From NCBI GenBank assembly GCA_964482395.1, contig CAYZXK010000043.1:1-19168 (forward strand): a DNA stretch of 19,168 nt, in the 5' to 3' direction. Of this stretch, positions 13,037 to 19,168 are shown piece by piece. A program made the translations under genes and the position numbers. A model generated the notes under the pieces. It ran no database searches. It was given only the letters and a program-made list of their open reading frames with translations, and was not told the DNA's origin. The stretch is from CAYZXK01 sp964482395. Lineage in GTDB: Bacteria > Planctomycetota > Phycisphaerae > UBA1845 > Fen-1342. How positions within the stretch are numbered: the first letter of the stretch is position 1; every line of letters starts with the position of its first letter.

Positions 13037-14851
13037 TCAGCCGGGAGCTGCGGGCCGGCCACCCTTTCGCGGGTCGCTGGCGCCCACCATCGTCCCGTCG
13101 GGCAGGAACTGAATGGCCTGGACTATGCCGGTCCGGCGCTGCGGGCTGAGCGTGTGCCCCGCCGCCTGGAGCCGGTCGGTCAGTTCAGGCGGCGGTGCCT
13201 GGTCGAAGTAAACTTCGTCGGGCTGCCACTGATGGTGGATGCGGACAGCCGACATCGCCTGGTCGAGAGGCATATCGAACTCGATGACATTCAGCAGGAC
13301 CTGCGTGACCGAGGTGATGATGCGTGGGCCGCCGGACGCCCCCAGGGCCAGCAGTGGTCGGCCATCCTTGAGAACGATGGTCGGCGACATGCTTGACAGG
13401 GGACGCTTGCCAGGCGCGACCGCGTTGGCCGCTCCCTGGATCAGTCCGTACAGGTTCGGCTTGCCGATCTGGGTGGCGAAGTCGTCCATCTCGTTGTTCA
13501 GCAGGATGCCGTAGGGGTCCGCGACCAGGAGCGAGCCGAAGTTGCCGTTGATGGTTTCGGTCAGGGCTACCAGGTTGCCGCTCCGGTCGGCCACGCAGAA
13601 GTGGGATGTCCCGCCGTCCTCGGGCATCTGCGAGCTGCCATAGTCCCGGCCGTCCGGGGGGCAGCGGCGGCTGGCGAGCTGGCGGGCATGGTCGCGGCTG
13701 ATCAGGCGCGCGGTCGGCACCGGCGTAAAGTCCGGATCCCCGAGCCAGCGTGCCCGGTCGGCAAAAGCGTGCTTAAGTGCGCAGACCAGCAGCGAGGGGT
13801 AGTAGTCTTCCCGGACGGCGGGCAGGCCCCCGGGGAAATCGGACGCCATCTGGTCCAGTATGTTCAACGCCTCGATCAGACAGACGCCCCCCGAGGACGG
13901 CGGCGGCATGGTCGCGATCTGGTATCCGCGCCAGGTAGCTAGCAGCGGCTGGCGCCGGCGCGGCTGGTAGTTGCCCAGGTCCGCCCGGGTCAGTTGGCCG
14001 CCGGCGGCCTGCACCACCTGCACGATCGCATCGCCAATCGCCCCGTCGTACAGCACTTCCGGCCCCCGCTCGGCGATCAGTCTCAGCGCCTCGGCTAGGT
14101 CGGGCCGGGGGATCCGCCGGCCGATCGGCGGCGGCCGGCCATCCGGAACCAATCGCTCCCGCAGGCTGCGGCAGGTCGACTCGAGCTGCGGCCAACGCTG
14201 AACGTCGGCCAGCAGCTCGTTGCAGGCTTGCTGATAATCCTCATCCACAACCAGCCCCCGTTCAGCCAAATCGATCACCGGCCGGATCAGCTCCGCCAGC
14301 GGCCAAGACGCCCAACGACGCTGAATCTCGGCCAGTCCGGCCAACTGGCCCGGGACCGCAACCGCGTTCCCGCCGAAGACTGTCGCCGGCGGACGGTCGG
14401 CTGGCTGGGTCTCCAAGAGCTGGGTGTAGCGTTGGGCAGTGGCGGCCGCCGGGGCCGTCTCCCGAAAATCCAGCACCACGATCCGGTGCTCGGCCGCAAC
14501 CCAGGCCACCATGAACCCGCCCCCGCCCAGCCCGGTGCTTTGCGGTCGGCAGACCGCCAAAGCTAGCGAGGTCGCGATGGCTGCGTCGAAAGCGTTCCCG
14601 CCCTGCTCCAGGACGTCCGCTCCGACCCGGGAGGCCTCCGGGCAATCGGTAGCCACCATTCCAACCGAGCTGCGGGCGATCCATGGCGGGTCTTCAGCCC
14701 AGGCCAGCCCCACTGATAATGCGGCACAAACGGCCAGTCCGGCCAGCACCGCACGCCCCAGCCCCGGAATCGGGAAGCGACAGTGCCGCCTGGGGGTTGG
14801 TAGTGACGCGGCCAGAACGGCCGCAGGCGAAGATACACACGCCTGTTTCAT
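13037..14851 (-). CDS. ggt: Gamma-glutamyltransferase / glutathione hydrolase
   Basis: A 604-residue Ntn hydrolase made as one chain that cleaves itself into two subunits and then hydrolyses or transfers gamma-glutamyl groups, for example from glutathione, in the periplasm. Counting from the GTG codon just upstream, the nucleophile is T416 in DGGTSHFCVAD, which also marks the cut. R131 in FRETAP, NNEMDDF (453-459), PLSSMSPTIV (485-494) and GASGGPRI (505-512) bind substrate or form the oxyanion hole; E. coli has GSPGG at the last site. A long basic N-terminus is followed by a hydrophobic stretch (about 35-51) ending in AWA/ED, the likely signal cleavage. ATG 14851 and GTG 14854 are both possible starts; neither has a good ribosome binding site, and a later start is possible because the stretch before the signal helix is long. 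Confidence 0.94.
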   Translation of the reverse strand: MKQACVSSPAAVLAASLPTPRRHCRFPIPGLGRAVLAGLAVCAALSVGLAWAEDPPWIARSSVGMVATDCPEASRVGADVLEQGGNAFDAAIATSLALAVCRPQSTGLGGGGFMVAWVAAEHRIVVLDFRETAPAAATAQRYTQLLETQPADRPPATVFGGNAVAVPGQLAGLAEIQRRWASWPLAELIRPVIDLAERGLVVDEDYQQACNELLADVQRWPQLESTCRSLRERLVPDGRPPPIGRRIPRPDLAEALRLIAERGPEVLYDGAIGDAIVQVVQAAGGQLTRADLGNYQPRRRQPLLATWRGYQIATMPPPSSGGVCLIEALNILDQMASDFPGGLPAVREDYYPSLLVCALKHAFADRARWLGDPDFTPVPTARLISRDHARQLASRRCPPDGRDYGSSQMPEDGGTSHFCVADRSGNLVALTETINGNFGSLLVADPYGILLNNEMDDFATQIGKPNLYGLIQGAANAVAPGKRPLSSMSPTIVLKDGRPLLALGASGGPRIITSVTQVLLNVIEFDMPLDQAMSAVRIHHQWQPDEVYFDQAPPPELTDRLQAAGHTLSPQRRTGIVQAIQFLPDGTMVGASDPRKGGRPAAPG

Positions 14852-15000
14852 CACATTACTGGTCCCGAACCTCAGGTTCTATGTAGCGGTTGGCGCCGCG
14901 GCGAGCGCGACAGTCGCCGCCGGACCGGTGCCGCCACGTCAGGCGGCATCCTAACCGCTCGGGGCCCACCGGGACAGCATCGCGCCGGGCCGGTTGGCGG

Positions 15001-15030
15001 TCGATGTTTTCCCGGCCGGCGGCGTACAAT
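15001..15030 (+). promoter_or_regulatory. Weak candidate promoter of the membrane protein gene
   Basis: TACAAT at 15025-15030 (five of six to the -10 consensus) with TCGATG at 15001-15006 (three of six) and an 18-bp spacer. It would give a leader of about 33 nt to the ATG at 15070. Confidence 0.3.
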
Positions 15031-15069
15031 GTCTACTTGGTGCGCGCGGTCAGCAAGAAGGAGCCGGTC

Positions 15070-15948
15070 ATGTCAGACATTTCGCAAGGCAAAGATGGGT
15101 CATCCGCCCCGCAACCGAGTGCCGGGCCGCCTGCCGACCAGCCCGAGGTCCAGCCGCATCGACGGGAGGAGGTGCATTCGGTCTCGTTCATCACCTATCC
15201 CAAGCTGCTGTTCGTCTGGCCGATTATCCTGCTGGGGTTGATCTTCTACCCGGTGGGAGCGCCGGATCGGGTCAGCGGCTTGCCGGGGCAGGCGCAGTTG
15301 GAAGGCGCGGCCGCGATCGACGCTCCGGTCCCCGCCGCTCCCATGCCGGCTGCCGCAGGCAGTTCGCATCGTTTGGAGATCCTGGGCTGGATCTATTTGT
15401 GGGTAGTGGTGGTGGTGCTGCTGACGCTGGGGGTGGATATCGACCGCAACCTGGCGGCGTTCTGGGTGATTCTGGTGCTGGCCCTGTATTTTCTGGGGGT
15501 TTGGCTGCGGGATACGAAGGGCTTCACGTTCTTCGGCGACATTTACCGCTGGTTTGCCGACCTGGACTTGCAGTACGATCGCCGGTTCGGCCTGGGCTTG
15601 AGCATCATATTGCTGGTCCCATATGTGCTGATGCTCCTGTGGGCCCGGCTCAACGACCGCTGGCGGATCACCCACAATGAATTCGAGCATTACGCCTTCG
15701 GCCGCATGAACGACTCGCTGGGCCGAGGGGCCAAGACCATCCGCACCGACTTCCCCGACGTATTCGAGCTGTTGTTGGGCCTGGCCGGCACCCTGATCGT
15801 CTACAACGCGACCGGCACGCGCGAACTCCGCCGCATACCGCATGTCATGTTCCTCCCCTTCGTCCGCAAGCGGCTGAACCGGATTCTGGAGAGGACCGCC
15901 ATCACCGCGGCGGAATCCGAGGACGAGGACGACGAGGAGCACGTCTGA
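15070..15948 (+). CDS. Four-helix membrane protein of unknown function
   Basis: A 292-residue protein. I start at ATG 15070 because AAGGAG lies 6 nt before it; the frame is open further upstream (to 14890), but that part is Arg-rich and unlike protein. Residues 1-40 are hydrophilic and Pro/Gln-rich. Predicted membrane helices: about 45-62 (LLFVWPIILLGLIFYPVG), 105-122, 127-146 and 174-193. A Pro/Ala-rich loop joins the first two. After helix 4 the stretch DRWRITHNEFEHYAFGR to RRIPHVMFLPF recalls the short beta pattern of bacterial PH-like domains, but this is only a resemblance. The C-terminus is very acidic (ESEDEDDEEHV). It is divergent from ggt and convergent with the ABC ATPase. No family is recognised with certainty. 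Confidence 0.8.
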   Translation: MSDISQGKDGSSAPQPSAGPPADQPEVQPHRREEVHSVSFITYPKLLFVWPIILLGLIFYPVGAPDRVSGLPGQAQLEGAAAIDAPVPAAPMPAAAGSSHRLEILGWIYLWVVVVVLLTLGVDIDRNLAAFWVILVLALYFLGVWLRDTKGFTFFGDIYRWFADLDLQYDRRFGLGLSIILLVPYVLMLLWARLNDRWRITHNEFEHYAFGRMNDSLGRGAKTIRTDFPDVFELLLGLAGTLIVYNATGTRELRRIPHVMFLPFVRKRLNRILERTAITAAESEDEDDEEHV

Positions 15949-15969
15949 CCAGCCGGGCCCCGGATCGGC

Positions 15970-16659
15970 CTAGCTTCGGTGCACCAGGCCGTCGCGTAGT
16001 TCGATGGTCCGTCGACAGCGTCGGGCCACGTCTGGGTCGTGGGTCACGATGATCACCGTTCGGCCGGCGGCGTTGAGTTCGTCCAGCAAATCGAGGATCA
16101 CCCGCCCGGTCTGGCTGTCCAGGTTTCCGGTCGGCTCGTCGGCCAAAACCACCGCCGGATCGTTGGCCAGGGCCCGGGCGATGGCCACTCGCTGCTGCTG
16201 ACCGCCCGATAACTCGTGCGGGAAATGCTCTGCCCGATCCGCCAGACCTACCCGCTCGATCAACTGTAACGCCAGCTCCCGTCGGTCCCGGGCCCGCCAG
16301 CCCTGATAGAACAGCGGCGTCTCCAGATTCTCCAGCACGGTCTGGGTCGGAATGAGATTGAAGCTCTGGAAGACGAAGCCCACCCGCTGGCCGCGGATGT
16401 CGGAGAGAGCGTCGTCGTCGAGCTGCGAAACATCCCGTCCGTCCAGCCAATAGGTGCCCGAGGTGGGTCGGTCCAGGCAGCCCAGGATGTTCAACAGGGT
16501 GGACTTGCCGCTGCCGGAAGGGCCGACGATGGCCACATACTCCCCCGCAGCCACGCTGAAGGACACCCCACGCAGGGCCGGAACCTCCACTCCGGCTGCG
16601 GGGCGGTAGATTTTGGCCACTTGCTCGAAGCGGACGATCTCCCGGCCGGCGGAGGACAT
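15970..16659 (-). CDS. ABC transporter ATP-binding protein, MacB/LolD type
   Basis: A 229-residue ATPase subunit. Walker A GPSGSGKST (46-54), Q-loop Q98 in FQSFNLIP, signature LSGGQQQR (150-157), Walker B VVLADEP with catalytic E175, D-loop NLD, and switch H207 in VTHD. SFNLIPTQTVLENLE and ADEPTGNLDS are typical of the MacB/LolD/FtsE class, which works with FtsX-like permeases in lipoprotein release, peptide or antibiotic export, or cell-envelope signalling. No such permease lies in the window: the neighbouring membrane gene is on the other strand and not FtsX-like, so its partner must be encoded elsewhere. ATG 16659 is chosen; a GTG precedes it directly. No good ribosome binding site is seen. 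A GC-rich inverted repeat lies in its leader. Confidence 0.92.
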   Translation of the reverse strand: MSSAGREIVRFEQVAKIYRPAAGVEVPALRGVSFSVAAGEYVAIVGPSGSGKSTLLNILGCLDRPTSGTYWLDGRDVSQLDDDALSDIRGQRVGFVFQSFNLIPTQTVLENLETPLFYQGWRARDRRELALQLIERVGLADRAEHFPHELSGGQQQRVAIARALANDPAVVLADEPTGNLDSQTGRVILDLLDELNAAGRTVIIVTHDPDVARRCRRTIELRDGLVHRS

Positions 16660-16681
16660 CACGCGTTACCACACGGTTTCT

Positions 16682-16717
16682 GGCCGGCCGCCCGGGCTGC
16701 CGCCGGTCCGGCCGGCC
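16682..16717. repeat. 9-bp perfect inverted repeat between ABC ATPase and rpmE
   Basis: GGCCGGCCG (16682-16690) and CGGCCGGCC (16709-16717) pair exactly, with an 18-nt loop. It is between two divergent genes: in the leader of the ABC gene and just upstream of the rpmE -35 box. It could be an operator or a leader hairpin. Confidence 0.4.
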
Positions 16718-16722
16718 CGCCC

Positions 16723-16751
16723 TTGCAGGCTGGCTGATCCCACTCCATAAT
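16723..16751 (+). promoter_or_regulatory. Candidate promoter of rpmE
   Basis: TTGCAG (16723-16728; three of six), an ideal 17-bp spacer and CATAAT (16746-16751; five of six). The start of transcription would be near 16758, giving a leader of about 54 nt, long enough for feedback control, though I see no clear L31-binding structure. Confidence 0.5.
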
Positions 16752-16811
16752 ATGGGTTTTGGCTGGCTTGGGGAAGTCGGCGTCCGGCCCCCCGGCCACG
16801 GTAGGTGCCAC

Positions 16812-17054
16812 ATGAAACCCGATATTCACCCCAAGTACTACGAGACGCAGGTCACCTGTGCCTGCGGCAACAGCTTCAAGACCCGGGCCACCGTGCCGGT
16901 CATCAAGGTCGACATCTGCAATGTTTGCCACCCCTTCTATACCGGCAAGCAGAAGTTCGTCGACTCGGCCGGCCGGGTGGAGCGGTTCCAGCGCAAGTTC
17001 GGCGGCGATTACTTTAAGCCGAAAGGCGGGGACAAGAACTCCGGCGGCCAGTAG
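16812..17054 (+). CDS. rpmE: 50S ribosomal protein L31, zinc-binding form
   Basis: An 80-residue protein starting MKPDIHPKYYETQVTCACGN at ATG 16812, with AGGTG 5 nt upstream; the frame is open before it, but the family N-terminus fixes the start. L31 sits on the large subunit and helps bridge the two subunits. The four zinc ligands of the C-plus form are present: CAC near the N-terminus and CNVCHPFYTGKQK, so this is the zinc-replete and not the zinc-independent paralogue. The Gly/Lys-rich C-terminus (KPKGGDKNSGGQ) is a lineage-type tail. A strong intrinsic terminator follows 22 bp after the stop. Confidence 0.97.
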   Translation: MKPDIHPKYYETQVTCACGNSFKTRATVPVIKVDICNVCHPFYTGKQKFVDSAGRVERFQRKFGGDYFKPKGGDKNSGGQ

Positions 17055-17076
17055 CTGCCCAGGCATCGATTTCGGC

Positions 17077-17110
17077 CACGGCTCGGGCGAGGCGCCCGGG
17101 CCGTGCTTTT
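17077..17110 (+). terminator. Intrinsic terminator after rpmE
   Basis: A 13-bp stem (17077-17089 with 17093-17105; one T-G pair) around the loop AGG, followed by CTTTT. It is the only hairpin with a U-run found in the window. It should end or attenuate the rpmE transcript before prfA. Confidence 0.75.
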
Positions 17111-17169
17111 GGGCGCCCCCCAGACGGATGATTAGCCGCGGTTTTATCACCTGAATCAGAAGGACGGAG

Positions 17170-18288
17170 ATGCTCGTGCAGGATCCGCCATGGCTGGCGC
17201 GCGTGGAGGAGATGGCGGCCCGCGCGGACCAGATCGCGGCCCAGATGGCCGATCCGCAGGTCGCCGCCAACAGCTTGCGCATCGCGGAGCTTTCCCGCGA
17301 ACATGGTCGCCTGGAGCGGATTGTCCGGCCCTACCGCCAGTATCGGCAGATAAACCAGCAGATCCGCGAGTCCGAGCTTCTGCTGGCCGAGAGTTCCGAT
17401 CCCGAACTGCGTGAGCTGGCGGCCGCAGAGCTGCGCGATCTGGAGGCCAGTCGGCAGCGCCTGCTGACCGCACTGAAGGAGCGTCTGGTCACGGGCGACG
17501 AGGCGGCGATTCAGTCGATCATGCTGGAAATCCGGGCCGGCACCGGTGGCGAGGAGGCGGCCCTCTTCGCGGCCGACCTGCTCAACATGTACACCGCCTT
17601 TGCCACCCGCAAAGGATTCCAGGTGGAGGTCCTCTCGGTCTCGCGGTCCGATCTGGGCGGCGTCCGGGAGGCGATCTTGAACATCCGCGGCCCGGAGGTC
17701 TATCTGCATTTCCGATTCGAGGCCGGCGGCCATCGCGTCCAGCGGGTCCCCAAGACCGAGGCTCAGGGCCGGATTCACACTTCCGCCGCCACCGTCGCGG
17801 TGCTGCCCGAACCCGAGGAAATCCAGATCAGCATCGACTGGGACAAGGACGTGATCGAGCACGTCAGTCGGGCCGGAGGCCCCGGCGGCCAGAACGTCAA
17901 CAAGGTCTCCAGCGCCATCCGCCTCGAACACGTTCCGACCGGCATCACCGTCTCCATGCGCGACGAGAAGAGTCAGCATAAGAACCGGGCCAAGGCCCGC
18001 CGCTTGCTGATGTCGCGCCTCTATGAGCGCCAGCTCAGCGAGCAGCGCCGACGCATCGCCTCTGATCGCCGAAGCATGGTCGGCAGCGGCGATCGCAGCG
18101 ACCGGATTCGCACCTACAATTTTCCGCAGAACCGCGTCACCGATCACCGCATCAATAAAGACGTCTACGACCTGCCGCGGATCCTGGGCGGAGACCTGGA
18201 CGAGTTCCTCCAGGAATTGCACGACCGCGAGCTGAAGCTGCGGCTGGAGAACCTGGCCGCCCAGGGTGTCCCGCTTGACGGGTCCTGA
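17170..18288 (+). CDS. prfA: Peptide chain release factor 1
   Basis: A 372-residue class I release factor that ends translation at UAA and UAG in the ribosomal A site. The codon-recognition tripeptide fits P-x-T: P194-K195-T196 in HRVQRVPKTEAQGRIHTS (RF2 would have SPF). The GGQ motif at 239-241 (GGPGGQNVNK) enters the peptidyl transferase centre. The N-terminal helical domain (1 to about 110), the RAGTGGEEAALFAADL segment and the C-terminal RIRTYNFPQNRVTDHRI are all typical. The start ATG 17170 has AAGGA about 6 nt upstream. It lies behind the rpmE terminator, so it needs its own promoter or read-through. The next gene is ispE and not prmC, which encodes the GGQ methyltransferase and often follows prfA in other bacteria. 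Confidence 0.97.
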   Translation: MLVQDPPWLARVEEMAARADQIAAQMADPQVAANSLRIAELSREHGRLERIVRPYRQYRQINQQIRESELLLAESSDPELRELAAAELRDLEASRQRLLTALKERLVTGDEAAIQSIMLEIRAGTGGEEAALFAADLLNMYTAFATRKGFQVEVLSVSRSDLGGVREAILNIRGPEVYLHFRFEAGGHRVQRVPKTEAQGRIHTSAATVAVLPEPEEIQISIDWDKDVIEHVSRAGGPGGQNVNKVSSAIRLEHVPTGITVSMRDEKSQHKNRAKARRLLMSRLYERQLSEQRRRIASDRRSMVGSGDRSDRIRTYNFPQNRVTDHRINKDVYDLPRILGGDLDEFLQELHDRELKLRLENLAAQGVPLDGS

Positions 18289-18334
18289 TCGTCGCTGCAA
18301 GCTGACCTGCCGCCTGAAATCCGTGGGAGGCATC

Positions 18335-19168
18335 GTGGCTGGGCAGTTTCCCGGCATCTTGCTTCGCTGCCAGTCGCCGGCCAAGATCAACCTCACATTG
18401 CGCGTCGGCGAGCTTGGCCCGGACGGATTCCATCCCATCGAGTCCCTGGTGGCCCTGATCGACCTGGCCGACACGGTCACGGTCTGCGGGCATGAGGATG
18501 GCTGTTATGGGCTGGAATGCGATGAGCCGGCCCTGCCGTCCGACGGGTCGAACCTGGTGCTGCGAGCCGCAAAAGTGCTCGCTGCCAGGGCGAATGTCAA
18601 TCGCGGAGTGCGGATCAGCCTGAGCAAGCGGATTCCGCCCGGGTCCGGCCTGGGCGGCGGCAGCTCCAACGCCGCTGCCGCCCTGCGGCTTCTCAATGTC
18701 CTCTGGCAGTGCAACCTGCCGGAGCGGGAGCTGGCCCGGCTGGGCGCGGAGCTGGGATCGGACGTACCCCTGTTCCTGCACCGCTCACCCTGCGTTATTC
18801 GCGGCCGTGGTCAGCAAGTGGAAGAGCTGCCGGGCCGGCTGTCGGGCTGGGTCGCCCTGGCTCTGCCGAAGCTGCCATGCTCGACGGCGGCGGTGTACGC
18901 GGCCTGGGATCGCCTGCCGGTCCATCCCGTGCGGCCCGGTCTGCCTGAGATCCTCGCCGCCCTGGGCTCGCCCGAGCAGTTGATGGAACGGCTGTTCAAC
19001 GACCTGGAGGAGGCGGCCTTCACAGTCCACCCGGAGCTGCGGCAGCTTGCCAAGCAGGCCGAGGCGATCGCCGGCGCGCCCATCCGCATGACCGGCTCCG
19101 GCTCAGCCCTGTATCGCCTGTTGTCCCGGAAAACCGACGCGGAACAGCTTGCGACCGCGGTGCGCGAC
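18335..19168 (+). CDS. ispE: 4-diphosphocytidyl-2-C-methyl-D-erythritol kinase (3' end outside window)
   Basis: The first 278 residues of a GHMP kinase that phosphorylates CDP-methylerythritol in the MEP pathway to isoprenoids. GTG at 18335 has GGGAGG 4 nt upstream, which decides the start; another GTG 12 nt earlier lacks it. Family marks in order: CQSPAKINLTL with K17, DGFHPIESLVALIDLAD (H33), the ATP-binding PPGSGLGGGSSNAAAAL (101-117), LGSDVPLFL with the catalytic Asp, LFNDLE, and MTGSGSALY. The usual APAKINL and DGYH appear as SPAKINL and DGFH, both tolerated in the family. The frame is open to the last base, and about 10-30 residues are probably missing. It follows prfA by 46 bp on the same strand, so the two are probably cotranscribed. 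Confidence 0.95.
   Translation, partial: MAGQFPGILLRCQSPAKINLTLRVGELGPDGFHPIESLVALIDLADTVTVCGHEDGCYGLECDEPALPSDGSNLVLRAAKVLAARANVNRGVRISLSKRIPPGSGLGGGSSNAAAALRLLNVLWQCNLPERELARLGAELGSDVPLFLHRSPCVIRGRGQQVEELPGRLSGWVALALPKLPCSTAAVYAAWDRLPVHPVRPGLPEILAALGSPEQLMERLFNDLEEAAFTVHPELRQLAKQAEAIAGAPIRMTGSGSALYRLLSRKTDAEQLATAVRD

Noticed and set aside
14890..15069. 60-codon N-terminal extension of the membrane protein
   Set aside because: Arg- and Pro-rich translation of promoter-like DNA; the strong AAGGAG is placed for the ATG at 15070.
17014..18480. 488-codon minus frame over prfA
   Set aside because: Mirror frame of a clear RF1 gene.

Overview
The window is high-GC bacterial chromosomal DNA and most likely comes from a member of the Planctomycetota, probably the Phycisphaerae or a relative. 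The grounds are three large secreted proteins that all end in the same double EF-hand, dockerin-like module (D-x-N-C-D-G ... D-I-N-P-F-V), a dense set of extracytoplasmic hydrolases, and ordinary bacterial housekeeping genes. The lineage is inferred from these features and not from a database search. I see no CRISPR array, insertion sequence, phage gene or rRNA.

Layout. 2-949 (+): 3' end of a secreted dockerin-tailed protein. 1110-1559 (-): dtd, D-aminoacyl-tRNA deacylase, starting at TTG behind a GC hairpin. 1671-4184 (+): a KP-43-like subtilase with Ig-like and dockerin-like domains. 4201-5277 (-): glpX. 5441-5514 (-): tRNA-Arg(UCG). 5895-8501 (-): a secreted protein that fuses an N-terminal ankyrin array to an M14 zinc carboxypeptidase, jelly-roll and FN3-like domains, and the dockerin-like tail. 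8820-12338 (-): a three-gene operon in the transcription order phosphodiesterase-like lipoprotein, GH113-like glycosidase, HAD hydrolase. 12497-12649 (+) and 12805-12960 (-): two short secreted-peptide genes of 50 and 51 codons. 13037-14851 (-): gamma-glutamyltransferase. 15070-15948 (+): an unrecognised four-helix membrane protein. 15970-16659 (-): a MacB/LolD-type ABC ATPase with no permease beside it. 16812-19168 (+): rpmE, a strong intrinsic terminator, prfA, then ispE (cut by the window end).

How the genes fit together. The right end is housekeeping: ribosomal protein L31, release factor 1 and isoprenoid synthesis. Much of the rest concerns breakdown of polymers outside the cytoplasm: a subtilase, a carboxypeptidase, a gamma-glutamyl hydrolase/transferase, a glycosidase and a phosphodiesterase. 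Three of these secreted proteins carry the same C-terminal module, which suggests one shared attachment or sorting route. The most unusual gene is the ankyrin-M14 fusion. Next are the phosphodiesterase-glycosidase-HAD operon and the two tiny exported peptides.
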